Assembly: GCF_001717505.1 (NCBI RefSeq)
Contig: NZ_CP017037.1
Span: forward strand, 969,001 to 1,033,000
DNA length: 64,000 nucleotides
Direction: 5' to 3'
Origin: Dialister pneumosintes
Lineage (GTDB): Bacteria > Bacillota > Negativicutes > Veillonellales > Dialisteraceae
Shown here: positions 15,474 through 24,448 of the stretch, piece after piece
How positions within the stretch are numbered: the stretch's first letter is position 1
How the letters are laid out: every line of letters begins with the position of its first letter
Program-made: the position numbers and the translations under genes
The notes under the pieces: model-generated
Told to the model about the DNA's origin: nothing
The model's input: only the letters and a program-made list of their open reading frames with translations
The model's database searches: none

Positions 15474-16674
15474 ACAAACTAACCTTGTGATTCTTTCTTT
15501 TATAAATCCAAATAATAGCAGCAAAGGCAAGAAGAAGAAGTTGTATTCCTATAGTTTCATAAGTAGGATATAAGCCTAACCAATCAATATTAGGTAACCA
15601 ACTCCAAGGAATTACAGTCTGTGAAATGACTTGTGCTTCTTGTAGTTCACTCACTCCACTCCCCGCAAAGCTGACTGCCAATAAATACATAAAAGTACTG
15701 GTTACTACAAAAAATTGACGTAAAGGAATTCGAATAAGCCCCTTTTGAATAATAGCAAAAAGAATCGCAAGTATTATGCACGCAGCACCAAACCCTGCCC
15801 AAATCATATGGGTATCACCCGTTGCACTATTAAAGAGCGCTTGATAAAACAGAATCACTTCCGCCCCTTCTCTATATACAGCCAAAAATACTGCCAACCC
15901 TAAGGCCTTAGCTCGTCCGGTGGTCATACTGGACTGTACCATATCTTCAATATACTTTTTCCAGTTCTTTTCATTAGATTTTCCACCCATCCAAAAACTA
16001 ATAGATAAAAGAACTACAACTGCAATAAGAGCAGTAATTCCTTCAATTAATTCTTGATTGGCACCTGCTGCAAAAGTATCTAATACTTCACTAAAAATGT
16101 AAGCGGTGACAAAACTGGCAGCAATAGCTGATACTGCATAGTTGTAAACAGAAGAAAGATATTTTTGATTATTAGACTTAATTAAATAAGCCATAATAGC
16201 AACTACAACTAAAATAGCTTCCAAACCTTCTCGAAGCATAATTAAAAGCGCAGGAATAAAAGATGCCCATTTACCACCGGTTCCTCCTTTATTTTCAAGC
16301 TTCTGTACATCCTCTCGAATCATAGCAAGTAGCTCATCTGCTTCATTACGTACAGCTTCTTTCCCATAATCTTCACGGATAGCTTTTTTTAATTTGCTAT
16401 ATTGATATTCTGTAAGATTAGCATCCTTAGAAGCAATGGTCGTTCGTATTGCTTTTTCTAGCCCATCTTTCTCATATACCCCATAATAAGAATCATTAAT
16501 TGTTTTCTTGGCTGCCATTTGGTCGCCATTATTATATTGTTCTACACCTTGATTAACCATTTTTTCAATGTGAAGATATACTTGGTTCCATTCTTGTGCC
16601 GCATACGCAGGAGTCATAACACCTGTTATCAATAAAATAATCGTTACAATCATATGCATCATCTTTTTTCTCAT
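15472..16674 (-). CDS. FTR1-family high-affinity iron permease
   Basis: Moves iron across the cytoplasmic membrane. It has a signal peptide (MIVTIILLITGVMTPAYA), an extracytoplasmic domain of about 110 residues (with a YLHIEKMVNQGVEQYNNGD start), and then seven or so membrane helices. The two iron-binding REGxE motifs are LREGLEAILVV and YREGAEVILFY, as in yeast Ftr1p and bacterial EfeU/FetM homologues. I chose the ATG at 16674 because GGGAG lies 8 bases before it; an in-frame TTG at 16689 is possible. The protein is 400 aa. It sits between tonB and p19. Confidence 0.92.
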   Translation of the reverse strand: MRKKMMHMIVTIILLITGVMTPAYAAQEWNQVYLHIEKMVNQGVEQYNNGDQMAAKKTINDSYYGVYEKDGLEKAIRTTIASKDANLTEYQYSKLKKAIREDYGKEAVRNEADELLAMIREDVQKLENKGGTGGKWASFIPALLIMLREGLEAILVVVAIMAYLIKSNNQKYLSSVYNYAVSAIAASFVTAYIFSEVLDTFAAGANQELIEGITALIAVVVLLSISFWMGGKSNEKNWKKYIEDMVQSSMTTGRAKALGLAVFLAVYREGAEVILFYQALFNSATGDTHMIWAGFGAACIILAILFAIIQKGLIRIPLRQFFVVTSTFMYLLAVSFAGSGVSELQEAQVISQTVIPWSWLPNIDWLGLYPTYETIGIQLLLLAFAAIIWIYKRKNHKVSL

Positions 16675-16719
16675 AAGTACATCTCCCAATTATTTTAAGT
16701 ATCAATGGTTCAATATATA

Positions 16720-17523
16720 TTAAATGCCCAAATTCTTTTCTCTATAAATTTGTGAAAGTCTTGGAGAAACATTAAATGGAATCCCAATAATTTTATAACA
16801 TTCCATAGGTTCTCCATGAGAGTCCAAAGCCGGTTTAAAAGTCCATCTTCGGCAAGCAGACATTGCCAGTTCATCTACAGAGCGTTTACCTGAAGTAACC
16901 ACTACTGCGGCAGCAGTAACTTTACCATCAGTCCCAATGAGAACATTAACTTTAATAACACCATGGAAGTTTCCAATACCTTCTGTCGGATAAAAAGTTT
17001 CCAATACTTTAGGCGGCTGTCCCATCTGATGCCCGCCTCCACCTTTTCTTTTTACTACATTTTTATTAGAAATTTTATTATGTTTTGCTTCTTTCACACG
17101 CTCTTTATACTGCTGAATAGCTTCTTCCATATTAGTTGCCACAATGGGAGATTCATCATCTAAAACCTCCTCTGTCAATAAAGCCTCTTCTTGTGTCAAC
17201 GGCAATTCATCTATTTCATCAGTAATATCTGTTTCGGGAGCTGAAGCATTAGTATCTGTACTAATATCTTTATCACTAATAGCGGTTACACCTTGTCCTA
17301 TCTCTGCAAGACCTAATAAAGAACCATCTTCTGCCCCTTCTTTATATCCGATTTCGCCTATTCCCGATTCATCTTCTAAATCAATTAATCCACCTGAAAC
17401 TGTTTGTGGAGCAGTTTTATCAATTAAATCATTAAAAACCGAAGCTCCGATAAAAAGTAAACCATGAAAAGCAAGCGCCATCATAACAATAAATGTCCAA
17501 TTAGGTTTATATAGCTTTTTCAT
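16720..17523 (-). CDS. tonB: Energy transducer TonB
   Basis: Couples the proton motive force harvested by ExbBD to outer-membrane receptors. A single N-terminal anchor (WTFIVMMALAFHGLLFIGASVF) is followed by an acidic periplasmic spacer (about residues 40-165), unusual in being Asp/Glu-rich instead of Pro-Lys-rich. A C-terminal TonB fold runs from residue 185 (GVIKVNVLIGTDGKVTAAAVVVTSG, RRWTFKPA). It is 267 aa. The start overlaps the exbD stop by 4 bases. No TonB-dependent receptor is in the window, so its partner must lie elsewhere. Confidence 0.9.
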   Translation of the reverse strand: MKKLYKPNWTFIVMMALAFHGLLFIGASVFNDLIDKTAPQTVSGGLIDLEDESGIGEIGYKEGAEDGSLLGLAEIGQGVTAISDKDISTDTNASAPETDITDEIDELPLTQEEALLTEEVLDDESPIVATNMEEAIQQYKERVKEAKHNKISNKNVVKRKGGGGHQMGQPPKVLETFYPTEGIGNFHGVIKVNVLIGTDGKVTAAAVVVTSGKRSVDELAMSACRRWTFKPALDSHGEPMECYKIIGIPFNVSPRLSQIYREKNLGI

Positions 17524-17936
17524 TGTCGCCTCGATTCTGCAGCTAAAGAAATATGTGCTCCTCCTGCCGATTTAATAGAATCAATAGTGTCTGTTACATA
17601 AAAATAATTAACATTTCGATCAGCCCGAATTATAAAAATGGAATCAGGATTTTCTGCAATAGTCTTTTTTACCGCGCCTATAATTTCTATAGTGGGTTGT
17701 TTTTCCATATCATAAAAAACATGACCATCTTTATCTATAGTTACAGAAATAATATTAGATTTAGTTTCCGTCTTAGCATTCACTACAGAAGGAAGAGTAA
17801 TCTGCATAGTATTGACTTGTACCATATAAATTGTGCTTATCATAAAGAATACTAGTAAAAAAAGCATAATATCAATCATGGGAATAATGATGACACTTGG
17901 TTGCTTTAATATATGAAAATTACGTTTTCCTCTCAT
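17520..17936 (-). CDS. exbD: Biopolymer transport protein ExbD
   Basis: Component of the proton-driven ExbB-ExbD motor that energises TonB. A single N-terminal helix contains the key Asp in IIPMIDIMLFLLVFFMIST (protonatable Asp of the family), followed by a periplasmic domain with DKDGHVFYDMEKQP and IIRADRNVNYFYV. The 138-aa length is typical. It is coupled by overlap with exbB upstream and tonB downstream. Confidence 0.93.
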   Translation of the reverse strand: MRGKRNFHILKQPSVIIIPMIDIMLFLLVFFMISTIYMVQVNTMQITLPSVVNAKTETKSNIISVTIDKDGHVFYDMEKQPTIEIIGAVKKTIAENPDSIFIIRADRNVNYFYVTDTIDSIKSAGGAHISLAAESRRQ

Positions 17937-18547
17937 TAAAGCCCCCTCTGTTTAATTTCAGCTTCCACATGGGAACAAGCCCTTTCCATTACGGTTAACA
18001 AATGATCTACTTGTGCAGCAAACCATGTATGCACAACTAACGCAAAAATAGCTACGCAAAGACCTGTTGCCGTTGCAATAAGTGCTTCACCGATACCTCC
18101 GGTAATCGCTAACGGTTGTCCTGCTTGTAACGAAAAAACATTAAAAGAACTTATCATACCTGCAATAGTTCCTAATAAACCAAGCAATGGAGCTAAAGTA
18201 ACAATCATTGACAAATAAGACAAACGGGCACGTAAGCTTTCTGCACCCACACTATAAGCAGTATCAATAGCTACTGTCGTATTTTGCCCTTTTATAGCTG
18301 CCTGTATCCCTTCTTCTACAATCATAGCTGCTATATTGTTTTCTTCTTTTACTTCTAATAAAAGATCATTAAAATCTTTACCTTGCATTATTTCAGGCAA
18401 TTTAGAGACAAATGCATCTATATTTTTACCGGCACGTTTATAAAACATAATACGTTCAATCATGATAGAAGCAACACAAATAGAACAAATCAGTAAGATA
18501 TACATAACCGAACCGCCGGCTTTAAATGTCTCAATAATTCCCATCAT
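17936..18547 (-). CDS. exbB: Biopolymer transport protein ExbB (MotA/TolQ family)
   Basis: Proton channel scaffold around ExbD. A first helix (GSVMYILLICSICVASIMIERIMFY) is followed by a cytoplasmic loop, then two helices with the MotA/TolQ/ExbB signature LIVT-LAPLLGLLGTIAGMI and GGIGEALIATATGLCVAI. It is 203 aa. Two Met codons start the gene; AAAGGAG lies 3 bases before the first and 6 before the second (18544), which may be the real start. It is 33 bases after the ApbE-like gene. Confidence 0.93.
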   Translation of the reverse strand: MMGIIETFKAGGSVMYILLICSICVASIMIERIMFYKRAGKNIDAFVSKLPEIMQGKDFNDLLLEVKEENNIAAMIVEEGIQAAIKGQNTTVAIDTAYSVGAESLRARLSYLSMIVTLAPLLGLLGTIAGMISSFNVFSLQAGQPLAITGGIGEALIATATGLCVAIFALVVHTWFAAQVDHLLTVMERACSHVEAEIKQRGL

Positions 18548-18580
18548 AAACTCCTTTATATTTGATTAATCTAATAATTT

Positions 18581-19495
18581 TTATAACATTTGTAATTCTA
18601 TAGTGTCATCTAAAAAATGTATGTAATTTTGTACTCCTTTTGTTATAAAAGCTCTCCCATCATAAGTTATTAATACTGCCTCTATTTCAGGAACTTTTAC
18701 AAGCCACTGCTTTACTTTATTTAATCCACTGGCGAGACAAGCAGCTCCACCAAAAGGCGCTATTATTTTATTACGTTTAAAAATCAAAGTGGCACTAATT
18801 AACGGTATTTCATCTTTTACAGTATGAAAAATATGACTATAAAAAGTATCTTTATGCTTAATAAACCTTCGATAATCACCTGAAGTTTGAATCATATCCC
18901 AATTATCAAGCATAATAGTTGCAAGCAAGGTATTTCTTTTTCGCGGATGTTGGATTCCTATACACCATGGGCTGCCATCTGATTTATTACCAACAGTAGC
19001 TATATCTCCCCCCGCATCAATCAGCATTCCTTCGTGGTACTTTTCCTCTGCCAAACAAGCAGATTGAAAAAGTGCAAACTCTTTTGCTATTCCTCCTAAA
19101 TCAATAGACATTCCTTTTTTCTTTAAAAAAACAGAATGATTCTTAATTTCTAATGCTTCTATATCCACCAACTTCGTAGCTGCTTTAATTGCTTCTTCAC
19201 CAGGAAAACCGGCATTATCTTGACCTATATTCCACAGTGAACTTAGTACCCCTATAGTCGGATTAAATGCCCCTTCCGTAAATTTTGTTTCTTTCCAAGC
19301 TTCTAAACAAATTTCCTCACATAAAGGCGATACAGAAACAGGACCAACTCCTGCATTTCGGTTTATGCAAGAAATCTCACTATTCTCAAGAAATCGGCTA
19401 CATACATGTTCTATCTTTTGGAAATAATCAGAAACTTTATCTGCTACCTTTTTATGAGGTTTACCATATTGTGTAACTTTTAAAAAAGTCCCCAT
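18581..19495 (-). CDS. ApbE-family protein lacking the usual metal-binding residues
   Basis: First gene of the iron operon. The family transfers FMN from FAD to Thr in proteins such as the lipoprotein at the operon's other end. Conserved family elements are present: MGTFLKV, FTEGAFNPTIGVL, IDLGGIAKEFA (132-141), LIDAGGDI and SGDYRR (205-210). The segment normally reading H-I-I-D-P-x-T-G is HIFHTVKD, and the Mg-binding segment normally like A-D-A-x-x-T is APFGGAA (246-252), so both metal ligands are missing. There is no signal peptide. The start is uncertain: only GGTGG precedes it, and a further ORF in another frame (from about 19532) runs into it. It may be inactive, divergent, or use another chemistry. 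Confidence 0.8.
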   Translation of the reverse strand: MGTFLKVTQYGKPHKKVADKVSDYFQKIEHVCSRFLENSEISCINRNAGVGPVSVSPLCEEICLEAWKETKFTEGAFNPTIGVLSSLWNIGQDNAGFPGEEAIKAATKLVDIEALEIKNHSVFLKKKGMSIDLGGIAKEFALFQSACLAEEKYHEGMLIDAGGDIATVGNKSDGSPWCIGIQHPRKRNTLLATIMLDNWDMIQTSGDYRRFIKHKDTFYSHIFHTVKDEIPLISATLIFKRNKIIAPFGGAACLASGLNKVKQWLVKVPEIEAVLITYDGRAFITKGVQNYIHFLDDTIELQML

Positions 19496-19604
19496 AATGC
19501 CACCATATATGGTTGTAATTGATTATTTTTCATAAGTAAAACAAAACCTTGTTAACCAATAATATAGAATTTTCCTGATTTTATTATATCTTTAAGTTGC
19601 TAAT

Positions 19605-19633
19605 AGTATACTTGTTTTCTTTATTGAAGTCAA
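19605..19633 (-). promoter_or_regulatory. Promoter of the iron operon
   Basis: On the minus strand: TTGACT (19633-19628), a 17-base spacer, then TATACT (19610-19605), about 110 bases upstream of the first gene. It is near-consensus sigma-A with a Fur-type box abutting its -35. Confidence 0.8.
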
Positions 19634-19645
19634 TAATTATTATCA
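19631..19645. promoter_or_regulatory. Fur box of the iron operon
   Basis: On the minus strand TGATAAT-A-ATTATTG, matching the 7-1-7 Fur consensus TGATAATnATTATCA at all but the two last positions. It overlaps the -35 element, a placement that would let Fur with Fe(II) block transcription. A further GAGAATC-like hexamer follows upstream (about 19650-19656), so several Fur dimers could bind. The rest of 19496-19752 shows no gene. Confidence 0.75.
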
Positions 19646-19752
19646 ATTAGATTCTCATTTTAATTCATTTTTACTACATATAGTATATACATATTTAACC
19701 TTAATCTCTTTGCTATGTTTTTGTATATTAAACAATACCTATATATTCACAT

Positions 19753-19792
19753 ATTATAAAAGACGTAATTTGTAAGTTACGTCTTTTATAAT
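19753..19792 (-). terminator. Terminator of pepD
   Basis: Sixteen-base perfect arms (19753-19768 and 19777-19792, core AAAAGACGTAA and TTACGTCTTTT) with an 8-base loop, 20 bases past the pepD stop. The CTTTTATAA end serves as the tract. Confidence 0.8.
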
Positions 19793-19812
19793 TATCTTAA
19801 ATATTAAGGATG

Positions 19813-21264
19813 TCATCTAATATTAGCTAACGTTTCTGCCAACACACGAATCATAGTTGCAATACTATCTAATTCTACAGATTCATCAGCACTATGAATA
19901 TTATGCGTATTCGGTCCTATTGAAATAATGTCCGCTGAAGAGTTTAAATGGTAAAAATGTCCCGTCTCCAACCCCCCATGAACAGCCTCTTTACGAACTT
20001 TACGTCCCGTAACTTTTTCAAAAGCCTTTTCATATAAAGGTGCTAACCGACTAACAGCATTAACAGTCCAAGCCGGTTCCTGTTTTCCCTGCTCATAAGA
20101 AAACCCGGTAAGTTCCGCAAATAAAGGTAACTTTTGTAATAAATTGGATAACCTATCATCTGCTCCGGCTCGTGGGAAATATTCAAAAGTAACTATATCA
20201 TCTGTTGTTTTAATAGTACCAATATTAGAAGATAGTTCCGGTAATCTTGGCAAAGACTGATTCATAACAAAAGTACCACAATGCAATATACATAAGAGAT
20301 TAATTAACATTTCAGTGTCTTTTAATGAAAATGTATGAACAGGAACAGCAACTTCTTCCACATCCCATTTGGCTTTATCTTCAATGCCTTTATAGATTCG
20401 ATAGAATGCTTCTTTAACAGATGTAATTGTAGAATTAATGGCATCTATATCTTTTTTATTGCATACAACAACAGCCGAGCTATTAGCAGGAATTGCATTA
20501 GCTGCGTCACCACCATCAATAGCAGCTAACCTATAATCTATTCCTTTTTTTCGTATAGCCAATAAGGTTTCAGCCAACGCTTGTATTGCATTACTCTTTC
20601 CATGACTAATTGTTTCTCCGGAATGTCCCCCAATAAACTCATGCGTTTTAATGCAAACTGCATAATCATGAATCGTATTTTCCCACTGTATATGTCTTGT
20701 AAAGTGCGTGTGACAACTTCCGGCAGAACCTGTGCAAATAACATCCAAATTTTCAGAGTCACAATTAATAATATTTTGAGCATCACAAATATATTTTGGG
20801 TTTAGACGTGCTGCTCCGGTCATTCCTGTTTCTTCATCTGTGGTAAAAATAATACGAAGCGGCCCATGATCTACACCGAGTTTCAACAAGATTAATATAC
20901 TTGCTAAACCGGCCCCGTCATCCGCCCCTAAACTAGTTCTATCTGCACGTAAAATATTTCCTTCTCTAATTAATTTTATTTCACTAGTTAGAGGATCAAA
21001 AGGATATCCCGGTTTTGCTACACAAACCATATCCATATGTCCTTGTAATATAGTAAGAGGTGCCTTTTCATAACCTGTAGTCGCAGGAACTTCAGCAATA
21101 ATGTTATAAGCTTCATCTTGTACAACTTCTGTAACACCTAATGCCTGAAGTCGATTAACCAAATAATCACTAATTGCTTTTTCATGATGAGACGGTCTAG
21201 GATGTTTAGCAAATCCTTTAAATTCTTCCATGACTAATTCAATAAGTTCCTTATCTTGTACCAT
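19813..21264 (-). CDS. pepD: Aminoacyl-histidine dipeptidase (PepD, M20 family)
   Basis: Zinc dipeptidase cleaving Xaa-His and other dipeptides in the cytoplasm. Metal-site motifs appear in order: QGHMDMVC (about residue 78), GADDGAGLASIL with the bridging Asp, TTDEETGMTGA with the catalytic Glu, and NCDSENLD. A late His is in HGGLETGHF, and the dimerisation domain lies between. Length 483 aa equals E. coli PepD. AAGGAGG lies before the ATG. It stands alone between its terminator and a divergent AT-rich promoter region shared with the broken OPT gene. Confidence 0.93.
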   Translation of the reverse strand: MVQDKELIELVMEEFKGFAKHPRPSHHEKAISDYLVNRLQALGVTEVVQDEAYNIIAEVPATTGYEKAPLTILQGHMDMVCVAKPGYPFDPLTSEIKLIREGNILRADRTSLGADDGAGLASILILLKLGVDHGPLRIIFTTDEETGMTGAARLNPKYICDAQNIINCDSENLDVICTGSAGSCHTHFTRHIQWENTIHDYAVCIKTHEFIGGHSGETISHGKSNAIQALAETLLAIRKKGIDYRLAAIDGGDAANAIPANSSAVVVCNKKDIDAINSTITSVKEAFYRIYKGIEDKAKWDVEEVAVPVHTFSLKDTEMLINLLCILHCGTFVMNQSLPRLPELSSNIGTIKTTDDIVTFEYFPRAGADDRLSNLLQKLPLFAELTGFSYEQGKQEPAWTVNAVSRLAPLYEKAFEKVTGRKVRKEAVHGGLETGHFYHLNSSADIISIGPNTHNIHSADESVELDSIATMIRVLAETLANIR

Positions 21265-21516
21265 AAATCCTCCTTAATTATTAAATTATTCCTAATAAAG
21301 GCCATGCACGATACATCATGTTAAAATAAATTTTGAGCTACAATGATATTTATTTTCATTATAGCACAATAAACATATTAACTTATTTTATAATATCTAT
21401 ATATTCCTTCATATTTATATAACATAATCAGCATAACTACGTTAAATGATATATAATAAAAGAGTATATATTCTTTTATTTTTAATTCTATTATATTTTT
21501 GTAGGAGGAAACCTAT

Positions 21517-23328
21517 ATGACTGAAAAAAAAGACTTATCTGCAGAAAATGTAAGTTATCCAACTCTACCGGAACTTACATTTAGAGGTATGTTCTTGGGT
21601 ATGCTCATTACCATTATTTTTACAGCGTCCAATGTATATTTAGGATTAAAAGTAGGGTTAACTTTTTCTTCATCTATCCCTGCTGCTATTATTTCCATGG
21701 CTATACTGCGATTCTGCAAAAATTCTAATATTTTAGAAAATAATATGGTTCAAACACAAGCTTCTGCTGCAGGAACTCTTTCTGCTATTATCTTTATTTT
21801 GCCGGGATTGCTTATGCTTGGATACTGGCAAGGATTCCCCTTCTGGGAAACACTGTTACTCTGTGCTTGTGGCGGATCAATGGGTGTTTTATTTACCATT
21901 CCGCTTCGCCGTGCCATGGTGGTTAACAGTGATCTTCCTTATCCGGAAGGTCGTGCAGCTGCCGAAATATTAAAAGTAGGCAGTCAGCTTCGTAAAGAAA
22001 AAGAATCTCCTTCTAATGAAAAAAAAAAAAATCCAGTGGGATGAAAGATATTATCAACGGTATTCTTATATCCGGTATATTTTCTTTATTATCTAATGGA
22101 TTTCATGTGGCTTCTGCAGAAGTAAGTCATTGGATTAGCCTCGGTCGCACAGCTGCAACACAGCTTCCAATGGGTTTCTCCATGGCTTTGTTAGGTGCCG
22201 GATATCTGATAGGTATTGCCAGTGGTATGTCTATCTTTATAGGAACACTTTTGTCTTGGGGCGTGCTAGTTCCATATCTGACAAGTATTTTACCACCGGA
22301 GCAAGGACAAACTATTGCTGCTTTTGCACAATCAGTATGGGCTTCTAAAGTTCGATTTATCGGTGCAGGTTGTATTGGTACTGCAGCAGTTTGGACACTT
22401 ATTACTCTTACGAAACCGGTTATTGACGGAATAAAAATGTCTATTGCTGCGGTAAAGAATAACAACTCTGCTAAAGATAAAATTCTTCACCATACAGATA
22501 TTGATATGAGTCCTAAGTCTGTTATTCTTGTATTACTTACAATTATTGTAGGACTATTTATTGCATTTTATTCTTTTGTAAGTGGATTTGATTTATCACT
22601 TCTTGAAAACAGGACAATTAGTAGGTGCCACACCATGGAAACAACAGGTCGCATTAATTATTGGATCTATTGTTGGTGCATTTGCTATTGCTCCGGTATT
22701 AAATCTTTTATATCAAGCATACGGTTTTACAGGTGCATTACCTCGTGCCGGTATGGACCCATCACAAGCACTTGGTGCTCCACAAGCTACTTTAATGACC
22801 ACAATTGCCCAAGGAATTTTTAGCTCTACTTTGGACTGGAACTATATCCTTATTGGAATTGTTGTAGGTATTATTGCTATTATCACCGATAGACTACTTA
22901 AACATTTCTCCAAAGGTAAACTGTCCCTTCCTCCACTTGCTGTAGGAATGGGAATTTATTTACCGCCCACACTAGAGCTTCCTTTAGTAGTCGGCTCTAT
23001 AATGGGTTACTTTATTCATAAAAAATTAAAAGCAAGAGCTGCGACTAGAAGTCCCGGACATGAAGAACAAGATTTTGAATCATGCAACCAACGAGGAGTT
23101 TTATTTGCGTCCGGACTTATTGTCGGTGAAAGTCTTATGGGCGTATTAATTGCATTGCTTATTGTTATATCTGTGACTTCCGGTGGAAGCGAAAATCCAC
23201 TAGCACTTGTAAATGCAGATTTCCAAACCATAGCCGATTTAATTGGCAGTGCATGCTTTATTGGTACCATTCTTTACTTCATCCGTCATATTTTTAAAAC
23301 ACAATACACACCTGATGATTCAGAATAA
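21517..23328 (+). pseudogene. OPT-family oligopeptide transporter, broken by frameshift and deletion
   Basis: The gene reads as three fragments in successive frames. The first (21517-22044) gives the N-terminus (FRGMFLGMLITIIFTASNVYLGLKVG, NNMVQTQASAAGTLSAIIF). It loses frame at a 13-A tract (22019-22031). The second (from about 22032 to 22600) continues with SSGMKDIINGIL. The frame shifts again near 22590-22603, where the text jumps from FYSFVSGFDLS to LKTGQLVGATPWKQQ. About 100 residues expected in this family, including its central Pro-Ser-Gly helix region, seem to be missing at that point. The third part (to 23328) is a normal C-terminus. GGAGG still precedes the start. The poly-A shift could be a sequencing error; the deletion could not. 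Confidence 0.85.
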
Positions 23329-23330
23329 AC

Positions 23331-23363
23331 AAAAAAGAGTTCAGAATTTCTGGACTCTTTTTT
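23331..23363 (+). terminator. Terminator after the OPT pseudogene
   Basis: AAAAAAGAGTTCAGA (23331-23345) pairs with TTCTGGACTCTTTTTT (23348-23363) with one G-U pair, followed by TATT. Confidence 0.75.
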
Positions 23364-23430
23364 ATTGAGTTATCACTATTTTACAGTATATAATAAAAGA
23401 TATATAAAAATAATTTACAAGGAGGATTCT

Positions 23431-23799
23431 ATGAAAATTATTCACTCTGAACAAGCACCCGCTGCCATTGGACCTTATTCACAAGCATATGAAGCTAATG
23501 GATTTATATTCACTTCCGGTCAATTAGGAATTAACCCTTCTACCGGAAAAATGCCGGAAACCATAACTGAACAAACAGAACAGGCTTGTAAAAACATTGC
23601 AGCTATTTTAGCTGCTTCCGGACTTTCTATGATGAATGTAATAAAAACCACTTGTTTTTTAGCTGATATTAATGATTTTAAAGCATTTAACGAAGTGTAT
23701 GCAAAACATTTTGTAAGCAAGCCGGCAAGAAGCTGTTTTGCTGTAAAATCACTTCCTGCTAACGGCTTATGTGAAATTGAAGTAATTGCTGCTAAATAA
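23431..23799 (+). CDS. ridA: RidA family reactive imine/enamine deaminase
   Basis: Hydrolyses 2-aminoacrylate and related imines released by PLP enzymes such as threonine dehydratase. The 122-aa sequence follows the family: EQAPAAIGPYSQAYEANGFIFTSGQLGINP near the start, the catalytic Arg in KPARSCFAVKSLP, and CEIEVIA at the end. I chose ATG 23431 because AAGGAGG stands just before it; the longer frame from 23365 is not supported. It is followed 24 bases later by a nitroreductase-like gene. Confidence 0.95.
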   Translation: MKIIHSEQAPAAIGPYSQAYEANGFIFTSGQLGINPSTGKMPETITEQTEQACKNIAAILAASGLSMMNVIKTTCFLADINDFKAFNEVYAKHFVSKPARSCFAVKSLPANGLCEIEVIAAK

Positions 23800-23823
23800 T
23801 TTATTTTACTTACAGAAAAAGTT

Positions 23824-24405
23824 ATGATAAGTTTCTCTGATTTATGTAATACATGCCGTACTTTCCGCAGATTTAAACAAATACCAATTTCTAAAGAAAT
23901 TTTATATGACATTGTAAAAAACATGCGAGGTATTCCCTCTGCACGTAACAAACAACCACTCCGATATATTATTATACATAATCCTATTATAGTAGAAAAA
24001 GTTCAAGCATTTTTTCACTTTGCTGCAGCATTACCACCTGAACTTGGGCAACCCAAACAAGGAGAGCAGCCCACTGCATTTATCCTTATTTGTATTGAAA
24101 ATGAAAGTTTATCCAATAGTGCTATAGATATAGGAATTGCAGTACGAACATTACAATTAGGTGCATGGGAAAAACAGATAGGAAGCTGTATATTGGGAAA
24201 TGTAGAGTTTAATAAAGTCATGTCTACTATAGGTGAGATTTATACTTCATGGAAACCGACTTTAGCCCTCGCATTAGGATATCCGGCACACCAGAGTCAT
24301 ATAATAAATATCCCTAAAAACCAAAATATTGCATATACTATAGATGAAAATAAAAACTATTATGTCCCTAAAAGACTAGAATCAGATATTTTGCTGTGGA
24401 AATAA
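23824..24405 (+). CDS. Nitroreductase-family protein
   Basis: Probable FMN-dependent oxidoreductase. The start has the nitroreductase pattern of an Arg cluster and a Ser/Ala-Arg-Asn-x-Gln-Pro phosphate site (TFRRFKQIPISKEI, PSARNKQPLRYII). The end has ALALGYP, as in that family. At 193 aa it is a compact single-domain member. It probably shares a transcript with ridA. GTTATG with no clear GGAGG precedes it, so the start is less certain. The substrate is unknown. Confidence 0.8.
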   Translation: MISFSDLCNTCRTFRRFKQIPISKEILYDIVKNMRGIPSARNKQPLRYIIIHNPIIVEKVQAFFHFAAALPPELGQPKQGEQPTAFILICIENESLSNSAIDIGIAVRTLQLGAWEKQIGSCILGNVEFNKVMSTIGEIYTSWKPTLALALGYPAHQSHIINIPKNQNIAYTIDENKNYYVPKRLESDILLWK

Positions 24406-24432
24406 TAAAAGCTCCTAAAAGGAGCTTTTATT
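24404..24432. terminator. Bidirectional terminator
   Basis: Perfect 12-base arms AATAAAAGCTCC (24404-24415) and GGAGCTTTTATT (24421-24432), with T tracts on both sides, between convergent genes. Confidence 0.85.
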
Positions 24433-24448
24433 ATTATGCAGTTTTGTT

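Noticed and set aside
22019-22031. Programmed frameshift or phase variation in the OPT gene
   Set aside because: The A13 tract alone could be that, but the second junction with a large missing segment makes the gene non-functional in any frame, so I call it a pseudogene.
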